A model generated the notes under the pieces. The model was given only the letters and a program-made list of their open reading frames with translations. It made no database searches and was not told the DNA's origin. A DNA stretch of 64,000 nucleotides from Mycobacterium sp. 852002-10029_SCH5224772. GTDB taxonomy: Bacteria > Actinomycetota > Actinomycetes > Mycobacteriales > Mycobacteriaceae. Location of the stretch: assembly GCF_001667315.1 (NCBI RefSeq), contig NZ_LZHT01000041.1:186001-250000 (forward strand), given 5' to 3'. This document shows, in pieces, positions 45,160 through 54,342 of this stretch (the first letter of the stretch is position 1; the number at the start of each line of letters is the position of its first letter). Made by a program: the position numbers and the translations under genes.

Positions 45160-46407
45160 CTAGGTATTCGACGATAGATTTGCATCTGTACCCGCGAAGA
45201 TGGAAACAGATTGTCCGCACCCGCCGGATCGGAGCACATCATGTTCAGTCGGCCGAGGCACGACTCGATCTCGGAGGGCATGTTGCGTGGATCCCGCAAA
45301 CGGGTGAATGGGCGCATCGGTCCCGGTCAGCCGGCCTCCGTTCCCGCCACCGCGATCCGCGATGATCTCCGCGGCGATCGAGATCGCCGTCTCCTCGGGC
45401 GTGATCGCACCGAGTTGAAGACCGATGGGCGCCCGCAACCGGCCCAATTCCTGTTCGGTCAATCCGATTTCACGCAGCCGAGCCGCACGGTCAGCATGGG
45501 TCCGTCGGGAACCGATCGCGCCGACGTACGCCGGCCGCTCCTTCCAGCCCTCGTCACGCAGGGCAAGTTCGAGTAAGGGGACATCGAATTTCGGGTCATG
45601 GGTCAACACCACCAATACGGTGCGACCATCAACGCGACCGGCGTCACGCTCCGCCCTGAGGTAACGGTGTGGCCACTGCGCCACGATGTCGTCGGCATCG
45701 GGAAGCCTTGTCGGCGTGGCGAATACCGCCCTCGGATCGCAGACGGTGACGTGATAGCCCAGAAACGTGCCGATTCCCGCGGTGGCTGCCGCGAAGTCGT
45801 TTGCCCCGAAGACGATCATCCGGGCCTGCGCGCGATGCGCGGACACGAAGATCTCGAGTTCGTCGTCCATCCCACCGCCTGTTGGGCGGTAACGCAGCAC
45901 CCCCGGGCCCCCGGCGTTCCGCGTTCCGCGCACTGTCCGCGTCACATCCGCGTCGGCGCGAGCTGAGCCCAGCGACCCGCTGATCGAACAGGATCGGACG
46001 ATCAGTCGGCGGCCCACCAGGGCCGGGTCCCCCGCCCGAATGGTGGTTGCGACAACGATCAGCTCCCGTTTCGGGCCGACCACTTCGCCGAACTCCGGAT
46101 AGCTGTCGCGGTGGATCCGCTCAATGAAGACCTCGAGGGTGCCGCCACAGGTAAGGCCTGCCTCAAAGGCGTTGCTGGCCAATCCGAAACGCTGCAGAAC
46201 CGGTACTCCGTCCGTGCGGACCTGGAGCGCCAGTTCATACACCGCCGATTCGACGCATCCGCCCGACACGCTGCCAGTGACCGAACCGTCCTCGGCGACA
46301 AACATCATCGACCCGGGCGGCCGAGGCGCCGAATCCCACGTTCGAACCACGGTCGCTGCCGCGACCGCTTCGTCGCGCATCCACCGCCGGCGAATCTCCC
46401 CTGTCAC
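45160..46407 (-). CDS. XdhC/CoxF-family Mo-cofactor insertion protein
   Basis: A 415-residue protein of the XdhC family, which binds, sulfurates and inserts the molybdenum cofactor into xanthine-dehydrogenase-like enzymes. The N-terminal XdhC_CoxI domain shows GSVSGGCVESAV and TCGGTLEVFIE; the C-terminal Rossmann domain shows VFGANDFAAATAG, VVLTHDPKFDVPLL and GAIGSRRTHADR. Its last 60 residues are an extra low-complexity tail. The GTG at 46407 overlaps the amidohydrolase stop by 4 bases. It should serve the Mo hydroxylase encoded divergently. Confidence 0.88.
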   Translation of the reverse strand: MTGEIRRRWMRDEAVAAATVVRTWDSAPRPPGSMMFVAEDGSVTGSVSGGCVESAVYELALQVRTDGVPVLQRFGLASNAFEAGLTCGGTLEVFIERIHRDSYPEFGEVVGPKRELIVVATTIRAGDPALVGRRLIVRSCSISGSLGSARADADVTRTVRGTRNAGGPGVLRYRPTGGGMDDELEIFVSAHRAQARMIVFGANDFAAATAGIGTFLGYHVTVCDPRAVFATPTRLPDADDIVAQWPHRYLRAERDAGRVDGRTVLVVLTHDPKFDVPLLELALRDEGWKERPAYVGAIGSRRTHADRAARLREIGLTEQELGRLRAPIGLQLGAITPEETAISIAAEIIADRGGGNGGRLTGTDAPIHPFAGSTQHALRDRVVPRPTEHDVLRSGGCGQSVSIFAGTDANLSSNT

Positions 46408-47645
46408 ACCCACTGCGCAATCCGCGTGGAGGTCTTGTCGACATGGATGGTGCCGCGGTGGATCACCGCCCGTACCCGCTCGGACAAGCCGCGCACGCCG
46501 ATGTCAGTGCCGTCCAACAGCACGAGGTCCGCTCGCTTGCCGGGCGCCAACTCACCGATCTGGTCACCGACACCGAGTAATTCGGCCGCCGACGTTGTTG
46601 CCGCGCGCAGCGCATCGGGCGGCGACAGGCCCTGGTCATGCATCAGTTCGAGCTCGGCGAGGTTGTGCCCGTGCGGCGCAATCCCGGCATCGGTCCCCAT
46701 CGCGATGCGGACACCGGCGGAGTGCGCGAGCCTCAGCGATTCGTCGTGTGCCTCGACCACATCGGCCACCTTTGTCCGAGTGGTCGCGGTGATGCCAGCG
46801 CCAGTCTGCGCCAGACGCAAGAGGGCGCGCGGTGCGGATAGTGTTGGCACCAGCCAGGTTCCGTTGTCCACCATCATCGCGACCGCTTCCTCGTCGAGAT
46901 ACACGCCGTGCTCGATGGAACGAACACCGCAACGCACCGCATTCTTGACACCATCCGTGCCCTGCGCGTGCGCCATGACGTGGACCCGCGCGGCTCGTGC
47001 CTCAACCATCATCACCGCAAGTTCTTCGGAGGCGAGGTGCGCGCGGCGAGGGTCACTGCACGGGCTGATGACCCCACCCGTGGTGGCGACCTTGATGACG
47101 TCGGCGCCGGCGCGGACCAGTTCTCGGACCTTGCGGCGCATCTCGTCGACGCCGTCGACAATTGTCGACGGGCAGCCAGGGTAGGACGGCCACAGGGCGT
47201 GCACGCACTCGCCTGATGGCATCCATTCGTCGGCGTGGCCGCCGGTCTGGCTCAGCATACCGACCGCGATTTGCATGTCGGGGCCGTCGATCAGCCCGGT
47301 GGCCACCGCCTGTTTGACGCCGAGATCCGCGCCGGCGGCATCTCGGACAGTGGTCACTCCGGCGTGCAGGGTCAACCGCAGGTTGCGGACTGCCTGAAAG
47401 AACCTGAGCGAGAACGGACTTTGGATCAGCCGCAGTACGTCGACATCGTCGAGCGTGACATGAACGTGGCAGTCGACAAAACCCGGTACCACCAGGTGTC
47501 CGGTGGCATCCAGCGCGGTGTCGCCGTCCAGGCCCGGCCCCACCTCGACGATCTGTTCACCGTCGACGACCACATCGGCGGGCGCCGCCGTTCCGGAGAC
47601 CGGATCAAAGACAGTCCCACCGTGGACGAGCAGCCGTGGGCTCAC
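46404..47645 (-). CDS. Metal-dependent amidohydrolase
   Basis: A 413-residue amidohydrolase-superfamily enzyme with a TIM barrel. Metal-site motifs: VDCHVHV, the lysine of VIKVATTGG (probably carboxylated), MAHAQG, SIEHGVYLD and MGTDAG. It is closest in motif style to imidazolonepropionase, Xaa-Arg dipeptidase or prolidase-like members, so a cyclic amide, carbamate or N-acyl amino acid are possible substrates. The GTG overlaps the TetR stop and the gene overlaps xdhC, all by 4 bases. Confidence 0.8.
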   Translation of the reverse strand: MSPRLLVHGGTVFDPVSGTAAPADVVVDGEQIVEVGPGLDGDTALDATGHLVVPGFVDCHVHVTLDDVDVLRLIQSPFSLRFFQAVRNLRLTLHAGVTTVRDAAGADLGVKQAVATGLIDGPDMQIAVGMLSQTGGHADEWMPSGECVHALWPSYPGCPSTIVDGVDEMRRKVRELVRAGADVIKVATTGGVISPCSDPRRAHLASEELAVMMVEARAARVHVMAHAQGTDGVKNAVRCGVRSIEHGVYLDEEAVAMMVDNGTWLVPTLSAPRALLRLAQTGAGITATTRTKVADVVEAHDESLRLAHSAGVRIAMGTDAGIAPHGHNLAELELMHDQGLSPPDALRAATTSAAELLGVGDQIGELAPGKRADLVLLDGTDIGVRGLSERVRAVIHRGTIHVDKTSTRIAQWV

Positions 47646-48271
47646 GGTCCATCCGCCGATTGCCGGTAGAGCGTGTTAATCCAGATGGTTGTCAGCGCGT
47701 CGGTGGCCGCGGCCGGGTCGGCGAACGGTCGCTGCCCGAACGACGCCAGCAGGTAGCGCTCGTTCATCCACGTCAGGGCGCGCGCCACCTCGTCGGGCTG
47801 CGCAATCTGGCTGCGGCCCCCCGCAATGTCCGCTTGGATCCGGCGCGCGGTCGCCGTGACGAGGCCCTCAGCCAGAGCGGAATACAGCTCGCTGATCTCC
47901 GGGTCGTATCTCGCGGTATCCGAGATCGCCTGGATGAGCCGACCATGTTCGACGAATATCTCGGTCAGGTCGGCCAGGCTGTGCCGAAGATCGGCGGCCG
48001 GATCATCGTGATCGGCCATCCACTCGTCGGCGACATGACCCAACTCCAGACCGACGTCGTCCAGCATCGCCATCAGCAGATGCTGACGATCCTCGAAATG
48101 CCGGTAGAAGGCGGTACGGGCGACCTCGGCCGCGGAGGTGATGTCGTCGAGCGAGATCTCAGCCCAGGGCTGGTTCTCCAGCAGGCGATGGGCCGCGTCG
48201 AGTAGCCGTCGTCGGGCATTGCGCCGGTGTTCGCGCCGGCGCGCCTGCAGATCGCTTTGTCGCGTCGTCAC
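47642..48271 (-). CDS. TetR-family regulator
   Basis: A 209-residue regulator with an N-terminal helix-turn-helix (LLDAAHRLLENQPWAEISLD, then AEVARTAFYRHFEDRQHLL) and a helical ligand domain. The GTG at 48271 (VTTRQSD) is preferred to an upstream TTG. It is the first gene of tetR-amidohydrolase-xdhC. A perfect palindrome 46 bases upstream overlaps the divergent operon's promoter, which makes it the likely regulator of both. Confidence 0.85.
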   Translation of the reverse strand: MTTRQSDLQARRREHRRNARRRLLDAAHRLLENQPWAEISLDDITSAAEVARTAFYRHFEDRQHLLMAMLDDVGLELGHVADEWMADHDDPAADLRHSLADLTEIFVEHGRLIQAISDTARYDPEISELYSALAEGLVTATARRIQADIAGGRSQIAQPDEVARALTWMNERYLLASFGQRPFADPAAATDALTTIWINTLYRQSADGP

Positions 48272-48315
48272 GTCGCCAAGTCTGGCACGTTGAGACGTTA
48301 TGTTCAACTACAACG

Positions 48316-48345
48316 TTGACACCGTGTCACAGATGGCGTTACGGT
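48316..48345 (+). promoter_or_regulatory. Promoter with overlapping TetR-type operator
   Basis: TTGACA (48316-48321), an 18-base spacer, and TACGGT (48340-48345, TAnnnT) form a good sigma-A-like promoter for the LLM-to-DUF1028 operon. The perfect palindrome TGACACCGTGTCA (48317-48329) covers the -35. A repressor bound there would block transcription, and the adjacent TetR gene is the obvious candidate. Confidence 0.6.
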
Positions 48346-48394
48346 GTCCGCGCCGATGATCCCATCGGCTGATCGAGCGACGAGGGGTCGGACC

Positions 48395-49381
48395 GTGCGG
48401 GTCAGTTTGTCGTTTACCGGGTTCGGCTCAATCCTTGCCGACCTGCCGGCCGTCCGGGCCGCCGACGAGAACGGCTTTGACGGTCTGTGGTACGCCGAAC
48501 ACATCTGCGCGCACGACGCGGTGGTGCCCGCGACCGTGTACTTGCGGGAGACCGAGCGGCTCGAAGTCGTCCTGATGGGGATCAGCGCCGCCGGACGTCA
48601 CCCCGGCGTGGCCGCGATGGAGCTGGCGTCGCTGGCCGAAATCGCACCGGGCCGGGTCCGGGCGGCAATCGGGACCGGGGTGCCGGACATGATCGCCACG
48701 CTCGGCAAGTCGATCGACAAGCCGATCGCGTCGACGATCGCGCTGCATCGTGCGCTCAAAAGCGCGCTGGCCGGCGACGAGCTGACCGCCGAATTCCCCG
48801 GGTTCCGATTCGAGCAATACAAGTTGAACCCGTTGTCCGTGCCGCCCGCGGTGGACATCATGGCCGTGCGCCCGCGGATGGTGGAAACTGCCGCCCGCTA
48901 TGCCGACGGTGTCTGCTTGAGCGCCGGCTCATCGCGCAAGTACCTGGCCGAGACCGTGCAACGGGTGGAGGCGACACTCACCGACGCCGGCCGCCCGCGT
49001 GACAGCTTCCGCATTTCCGCTGTGGTCACCGCATTCATCACCGACGACGTGCAGACGGCCCGCATTCAGGTGGCGGAGCTGCTGTCGGCGTTCGATCCGG
49101 GCACCACCGAATACCTTGCCGCCGGGGCGATCCCGGACGGGGCGCTGGTGGAGGCATTCGCTAGGGGTGGTCCCGTCGAGGCCGTCAGGGTCCTCACCCC
49201 CGAGGTCGTCGATGCGGTGGCGATGGTGTGCCCGCCCGAAGCCGTCGGCGATTCGTTGGCGGCCTACGCCGAGACCGGCATCGATGAGATCGCGATCGTG
49301 CCATTCGCGCCCCCCGACCAGTTGCCCGAACTCATTACGCACATAGGTGAGTGCCGTCCGCTGCTCGCCGCCCGACCCTGA
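48395..49381 (+). CDS. LLM-class flavin-dependent oxidoreductase
   Basis: A 328-residue luciferase-like monooxygenase (TIM-barrel) protein, of the type using F420 or FMN. GFDGLWYAEHI and GRVRAAIGTGVPDMI fit the family. I use the GTG at 48395 with GAGGGG 6-7 bases upstream; earlier in-frame starts lie within the promoter. It is the first gene of the Mo hydroxylase operon, so it probably performs an oxidation, reduction or ring-opening step in the same pathway. Cofactor F420 is likely in a mycobacterium but not proven. Confidence 0.82.
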   Translation: MRVSLSFTGFGSILADLPAVRAADENGFDGLWYAEHICAHDAVVPATVYLRETERLEVVLMGISAAGRHPGVAAMELASLAEIAPGRVRAAIGTGVPDMIATLGKSIDKPIASTIALHRALKSALAGDELTAEFPGFRFEQYKLNPLSVPPAVDIMAVRPRMVETAARYADGVCLSAGSSRKYLAETVQRVEATLTDAGRPRDSFRISAVVTAFITDDVQTARIQVAELLSAFDPGTTEYLAAGAIPDGALVEAFARGGPVEAVRVLTPEVVDAVAMVCPPEAVGDSLAAYAETGIDEIAIVPFAPPDQLPELITHIGECRPLLAARP

Positions 49382-49401
49382 TCGAAGAACGGAACACGTC
49401 C

Positions 49402-49836
49402 ATGACCGAAAGCCTGCTCGACGGCGACGCACAGGAGATCATGCGCCTGCATCGCGAATTCGTCGACGCCAACGGTCCGCTCGATTCGAGGTACCTGCGT
49501 CGACGCGTGACAGCAATACCCGACGAACTGGTCTGGTACAACCTCAACGGCGCGGTCTACGTCGGGCAGGATCACATAGCGCAGCTGTGGGACATGCTGT
49601 CGTCGGCCATGGGGGGCGAGGCAATAAGCGGCGAGCTCCGGGACGAGCGCATCGAGGTGGTCGGCGATGTCGCCTGGGTGACCTACCTCAACCACTACCA
49701 GGCCGACTTCGGCGACCTGGGCAACTACAACGCCGGCATGCGCAGCACCGAGATCTGGCGGCGCCGCGAAGGCAACTGGGAGCTGGTACACGCGCACTTC
49801 TCCGCCCATGCGCCCGATGCGACCGGTGAACGGTAG
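49402..49836 (+). CDS. SnoaL/NTF2-like protein
   Basis: A 144-residue single-domain protein of the NTF2-like fold (cone-shaped pocket). DELVWYNLNGAVYVGQDHI and VGDVAWVTYLNHYQADFG are typical strands, and TEIWRRREGNWELVHAHFS is the usual C-terminal strand. Such proteins are small isomerases, hydratases or binding proteins. It follows the LLM gene by 20 bases. The ligand is unknown. Confidence 0.75.
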   Translation: MTESLLDGDAQEIMRLHREFVDANGPLDSRYLRRRVTAIPDELVWYNLNGAVYVGQDHIAQLWDMLSSAMGGEAISGELRDERIEVVGDVAWVTYLNHYQADFGDLGNYNAGMRSTEIWRRREGNWELVHAHFSAHAPDATGER

Positions 49837-49841
49837 CGACC

Positions 49842-50633
49842 ATGGAGCGATTCTCGGTGTCAGGTCCGGTCGGTCTGATCGGGGGTGTACGACGAACATC
49901 TGACGGACCGGGAACGCCCGTCGTCTTCGTCCACAACATCAACGGCGCCGCCGCACAGTGGTCGCCGGTGATGGAGGCACTCGCCGACCGCACCACGGTG
50001 GCTGTCGACCTACGGGGACAAGGGTTTTCCGACCCCGGCGGAACCTACGGTGCCGCGGATTACGCCGCGGACGTCGCGGCGGTCATGGACGGTCTCGGCA
50101 TTGCGCGCGCCCATCTGGTGGGCGCCTCGTTCGGTGGCAGCGCGTGCGTCACACTCGCGGCTACCCAGCCGGCGCGAGTGGCGTCGGTGACGGTGATCGG
50201 TGGAGCGCTGCGCGTCGCCGATGTGGACAGCGCCGCTGTCGTCGGTGAGTTACGCCAGCTCGGCCCGAGGCTGTTCTTCGAGAAGTTCGCCGCGCTGAGC
50301 TTTGCGCCCGGTACCGACGACGCGCTGCTTGCCGACTCGGTCCGCTGGGCGGTCCGCAACGACAGCACCACGGTCGAGCACATCATCGACGGCGCATTCT
50401 CAGCCGACATTTCCGCAGCCGCAAGCCAAGTAGACGCACCGGCTCTGGTGCTGACCGGCGAACACGATCAAACATGCCCCCCGGTGCTCGGCGCCGAGTT
50501 CGCAGCGGCACTGGGTACCCGGTGCCGCGTGCTGGCTGGGCGCGGGCACTTGGCCCACATCGAGGATCCGATGCTCGTCGCCGGGTTGATCGACGAACAC
50601 CTGCGGCACATCGACAGCGTGCCGATCCACTGA
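49842..50633 (+). CDS. Alpha/beta hydrolase
   Basis: A 263-residue alpha/beta hydrolase with the full triad: nucleophile Ser in VGASFGGSA, Asp in LTGEHDQT, His in GRGHLAHIE; the oxyanion strand VFVHNINGAAAQW is near residue 30. It starts 5 bases after the SnoaL-like gene. In the family it could split an ester, amide, enol-lactone or C-C bond (meta-cleavage product type). The pathway position suggests a ring-opened intermediate. Confidence 0.82.
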   Translation: MERFSVSGPVGLIGGVRRTSDGPGTPVVFVHNINGAAAQWSPVMEALADRTTVAVDLRGQGFSDPGGTYGAADYAADVAAVMDGLGIARAHLVGASFGGSACVTLAATQPARVASVTVIGGALRVADVDSAAVVGELRQLGPRLFFEKFAALSFAPGTDDALLADSVRWAVRNDSTTVEHIIDGAFSADISAAASQVDAPALVLTGEHDQTCPPVLGAEFAAALGTRCRVLAGRGHLAHIEDPMLVAGLIDEHLRHIDSVPIH

Positions 50634-50642
50634 GGCTTTGCA

Positions 50643-51506
50643 ATGCATCCGGCTCCATTCGACTACCTGGCGGTTGCTTCAGTCGACGAGGCCTGTGCTG
50701 CCCTAGGTGAAGATCCCTGCGATACCCGGGTTCTCGCCGGCGGACAGAGCCTGATGCCACGGATGGTCCGCAGGCTGGAGCGGCCCCGACGGCTGGTCGA
50801 CATCACCCGGATCGCCGAACTACGCGATCTGCACGCCACAGTCGATGGATTGCGCATCGGCGCCGCCGTCACCCAACGCACCACCGAGTTCTCTGCCGCA
50901 ATCGCCGGTTTCCACGTTCTCGCGCAAGCGCTTCCCCGCGTGGGCAAAGTGACCACACGCAACCGGGGCACGGTATGCGGCAGTATCGCCCACGCCAACC
51001 CGGCGGCCGAACTCGGTGTCTGTCTGCTCGCCCTCAGGGGTGAAATCACCGCCGTCTCATCGAATGGGTTCCGGCAGGTCGCAGAACAGGACTTCTTCCG
51101 GGCACCCCATCGAACCGACCTGCGACCCGGCGAGTTGGTGCACAGCGTCAGGTTTCATCGGCCGAAGCCCGAATCTGTCGGGTATTTCGACGAAGTCACG
51201 CTGCGCGGTGCCGGCGACACGCCACTGATCAGTGCCGCCGTCACCGGCAGCATCGTCGATGGCGAGGCCACCGGCGTGCGCATCGTGGTCGGCGGCGCCG
51301 GGCAGATACCCGTGCTCGCCGATCCGGCGAGCACCGGCGGGCTGTCCGGGCGACTCGACGACGACGCGGTCGAGCATGCCGCCCATACCTTTTCGGCGGG
51401 CCTCTCCTTCACCGGCGACCCGCACGGCTCCGCGGACCATCGCCGTCGGCTCGCCGTACATATTGTCGTGCGGCTGTTGCGTCGGCTACGGAAGGACCTG
51501 CCGTGA
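50643..51506 (+). CDS. Mo hydroxylase FAD-binding medium subunit (CoxM-like)
   Basis: A 287-residue FAD subunit of a molybdenum hydroxylase. FAD motifs: AGGQSLMP (about 32-39) and GTVCGSIAHANPAAE (about 109-123, the usual TIGG loop changed to TVCG). A CO-dehydrogenase flavoprotein C-terminal domain follows. It passes electrons from the Fe-S subunit to an acceptor. It overlaps the small subunit gene by 4 bases. Confidence 0.9.
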   Translation: MHPAPFDYLAVASVDEACAALGEDPCDTRVLAGGQSLMPRMVRRLERPRRLVDITRIAELRDLHATVDGLRIGAAVTQRTTEFSAAIAGFHVLAQALPRVGKVTTRNRGTVCGSIAHANPAAELGVCLLALRGEITAVSSNGFRQVAEQDFFRAPHRTDLRPGELVHSVRFHRPKPESVGYFDEVTLRGAGDTPLISAAVTGSIVDGEATGVRIVVGGAGQIPVLADPASTGGLSGRLDDDAVEHAAHTFSAGLSFTGDPHGSADHRRRLAVHIVVRLLRRLRKDLP

Positions 51507-51988
51507 CCATCGAGCTACGGGTGAACGGTAGACGGACCCGCGCGGATGTGCCCGCGCGGATGTCGCTGGCCGACTTCCTGCGCGAGCGGCTCGGCCTGAC
51601 CGGTACTCATATCGGCTGTGGTCAAGGGCTGTGCGGCAGTTGCAATGTGTTACTCGACTCTCGTTCGGTGCGAGCGTGTTTGACGCTGGCGGTGCAGGCC
51701 GACGGGTCGGATGTCGTCACGATCGAGGGCCTGAGCCACCCGGCGGAGCCCTCTGCGGTCCAGGACTGCCTGATACGACACCGTGCGCTGCAGTGCGGCT
51801 TTTGCACCCCCGGATTCGTGGTGTTGATCGAGGAACTGCTGGCCGAGGTCGAGGCGGGCGCCCGGCCCACACCGGCGGAGCTGCGGGACCGGCTCGCCGC
51901 CTCGTTGTGCCGGTGTACGGGTTACGCCCCGATCGTGGCCGCCACGGAAGAACTCGTCGCAGCCAAGGTCGTGGAGCAGAGCCGATGA
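51503..51988 (+). CDS. Mo hydroxylase [2Fe-2S] small subunit (CoxS-like)
   Basis: A 161-residue iron-sulfur subunit with two [2Fe-2S] clusters. Plant-type cluster ligands are C39, C44, C47, C59 (GCGQGLCGSC...C). The second, buried cluster has C98, C101, C136, C138 (QCGFCTPG and CRCTGY). All eight cysteines are present. It links the Mo site to FAD. Overlaps of 4 bases on both sides fix it in the M-S-L order. Confidence 0.93.
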   Translation: MTIELRVNGRRTRADVPARMSLADFLRERLGLTGTHIGCGQGLCGSCNVLLDSRSVRACLTLAVQADGSDVVTIEGLSHPAEPSAVQDCLIRHRALQCGFCTPGFVVLIEELLAEVEAGARPTPAELRDRLAASLCRCTGYAPIVAATEELVAAKVVEQSR

Positions 51989-54342
51989 GCCCGGCGCGCC
52001 AAGTCGGCGCCGCGCCACCGGGGCTGCACTTGCGGCGGTTGGCGGCCGGCGGTGGCCGGTATTTGGCCGACGAGTACGCGGCCGGCGAACTGCATCTGGT
52101 GGTGGTCCGCTCACGCGAACCGCACGCCCGCATCACGGTGGACCCGCGACGGGCCCGTGCCGCGCCCGGCGTTCACGCGGTGCTGGTCGGCTCTGATGTT
52201 CGCGACGCTACCGAGCCGATGGGGATGATGTGGAATGCGCAGATCCAGGCCTCCGCCCCCACCTGGTGCCTAGCGACGGACAAGGTCCGTTACGTCGGTG
52301 AGCCGATCGCCGCCGTCGTCGCCGACGACGCGTATCAGGCGGAGGACGCCGCCGAACTGGTCGAGGTCCACTACGAGCGGCTGCCCGCGGTGGTCGACGC
52401 GCGTCCGGACAGCCAGCCACTGCTCTACGACGATTGGCCGGATAACGTGTTCGGCCGCAACCGTTTCGAGGCGGGCGATGCCGCCACCGCGCTCGACGAT
52501 GCGGCGGTGGTCGTCAGCGGGCGCTACACCAACAGCCGCGTCGCTGGATTGTCGTTGGAGGCCCGCGGGGTACGCGCCATCTGGGATATCACCGGCGAGT
52601 CGGTCACGGTTTGGACCTCCACGCAATCGCCGCACCAGGTCCGCAGCTCACTCAGCGCGACGCTGCGGGTCCCGGAGAGCTGCGTCCGCGTGCAATGTCC
52701 CGACGTCGGCGGCGCGTTCGGCAACAAGGCGTGCGCCTACATCGAGGAGACTCTGGTGGCCTTCGCGGCCCGCGCCGTACGCCGGCCGGTCCGCTGGATC
52801 GAGGGCCGGTCGGAGGCGTTCGTCGCTACGGTGCACGGTCGCGGCACGGTCGTCGACCTCGATTTGGGATTCACCGCCGACGGAGCGATCTCCGGGCTGC
52901 GGGCCAATGTCCTGCTCGACTGCGGCGCGACGCCGTACATGGTGGGCTGTGGGACCGGGATGGTCACCGCGGCGACGGTGCTCGGTCCGTACCGAATTCC
53001 CGACGCGCTGTCCGAGTTGGTGGCCGTGGTAACGAACAAGACACCGATTGGCGCCTACCGCGGATTCGGCATGCCCGAAGCGACGTTCGCCATCGAGCGC
53101 GCGATGGACGAGGGCGCGCGGCGACTCGGCATCGATCCGATCGAGATCCGCCGGCGCAACCTGCTCCGCCCCGACGAGCTTCCGTATTGGACGGCGGCAA
53201 TGATGTGTTTGGACAGCGGACGCTACAGCGAGTTGCTGGATCTTGTTGCCGCGCAGATCGACTGGCCCCGGACGCGGCGGGAGGCTGGCGAAGCCCGCGA
53301 CCACGGGCTCCTGGTTGGCGTCGGTGTCGCATGCTACCTGGAGGCCACCAATTTCGGCCCGTCGTTGACGGCGGCGATGATGGGGATCAACAGCCCCGGC
53401 CACGACCGCGCCGTCGTCCGGATGGATGAGTCGGGCTTGGTCACGGTGTTGACCGGCCAGATTCCGATGGGTCAGGGACTCGAGACGGTCCTGGCGCAGG
53501 TCGCCGCCGACGAGCTCGGAGTGCCCCTGGAGTCGGTGTCGGTGATCTGCGGGGATACGTTGGCTTGCCCGTATACCGGGTACGGCAGCGGCGGCAGCCG
53601 GGGCGCCGGGGTCGCCGGTTCGGCGGTGATGATGGCGTCGCGGCGGCTGCGTGAGCGGATGCACGGCATTGCCGCCCACCTGCTGGAGGCCGCCGATCCC
53701 AGCGCGGTGCGCGACGTCGAGGGTGGCTTCGCCGACGAATCCGGCTGCACGGTAACCGTTTCCGCGGTCGCCGAATCGGCCTATCAGGCTCGGGATCTTC
53801 CACCTGGTACCGAGCCCGGGCTGGAGTCGTCGTATACCTACGATCCGCAAGCGTTCGCGTTCGCCTATGGCGCGGTGGCCGCTGTGGTGGAGATTGACCG
53901 CGACACCGGGGCGGTGTCGGTGCAGCGCCTGGTGTTCGGGCACGACTGCGGCGTGCAACTCAACCCGGCCAACGTCGCCGGGCAGATCATCGGCGGCGCC
54001 GCCCAGGGACTCGGCGCGGCGCTGTATGAACAGCTGCCGTATACCGCCGACGGGCACCCGGTGGTCGAGTCGCTGTGGGACTACTTTCCGCCGCTGCCGG
54101 CCAACATGCCCGCAGTCGAGCTGGTCCACCTGGAGACACCATCGCCGTTCTCGCTCAACGGCGCCAAGGGCTGCGGAGAGAGCGGCGCGATCCCGCTGCC
54201 CGCGGTGCTGGCCAACGCCATCCGCGATGCGCTGGATTCGGAGAGCAGCGAGGTCGTCGACAGCATTCCGATCACCGCGGAACGCTTACTGGCCGTGCTC
54301 GATGGAGAGAACACCACCACTCAACCGAGGGAGACAGTATGA
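51985..54342 (+). CDS. Mo hydroxylase large subunit (CoxL/XDH-like)
   Basis: A 785-residue molybdopterin-binding catalytic subunit. The active-site loop reads AYRGFG (357-362) followed by MPEA. Form I CO dehydrogenases carry AYRCSFR here; without that cysteine this is not a CO dehydrogenase. RGFG resembles xanthine dehydrogenase and N-heterocycle hydroxylases. The catalytic base is E732 in GCGESGAIP, and GGAFGNKACA is a cofactor-binding motif. It most likely hydroxylates a C-H next to ring nitrogen or an aldehyde. The ATG at 51985 overlaps the small-subunit stop. Confidence 0.9.
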   Translation: MSPARQVGAAPPGLHLRRLAAGGGRYLADEYAAGELHLVVVRSREPHARITVDPRRARAAPGVHAVLVGSDVRDATEPMGMMWNAQIQASAPTWCLATDKVRYVGEPIAAVVADDAYQAEDAAELVEVHYERLPAVVDARPDSQPLLYDDWPDNVFGRNRFEAGDAATALDDAAVVVSGRYTNSRVAGLSLEARGVRAIWDITGESVTVWTSTQSPHQVRSSLSATLRVPESCVRVQCPDVGGAFGNKACAYIEETLVAFAARAVRRPVRWIEGRSEAFVATVHGRGTVVDLDLGFTADGAISGLRANVLLDCGATPYMVGCGTGMVTAATVLGPYRIPDALSELVAVVTNKTPIGAYRGFGMPEATFAIERAMDEGARRLGIDPIEIRRRNLLRPDELPYWTAAMMCLDSGRYSELLDLVAAQIDWPRTRREAGEARDHGLLVGVGVACYLEATNFGPSLTAAMMGINSPGHDRAVVRMDESGLVTVLTGQIPMGQGLETVLAQVAADELGVPLESVSVICGDTLACPYTGYGSGGSRGAGVAGSAVMMASRRLRERMHGIAAHLLEAADPSAVRDVEGGFADESGCTVTVSAVAESAYQARDLPPGTEPGLESSYTYDPQAFAFAYGAVAAVVEIDRDTGAVSVQRLVFGHDCGVQLNPANVAGQIIGGAAQGLGAALYEQLPYTADGHPVVESLWDYFPPLPANMPAVELVHLETPSPFSLNGAKGCGESGAIPLPAVLANAIRDALDSESSEVVDSIPITAERLLAVLDGENTTTQPRETV

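Noticed and set aside
50643..54342. Annotation of the coxM-S-L genes as carbon monoxide dehydrogenase.
   Set aside because: The large-subunit loop is AYRGFG, not the AYRCSFR of form I CO dehydrogenase, and the operon partners are not the cox accessory genes.
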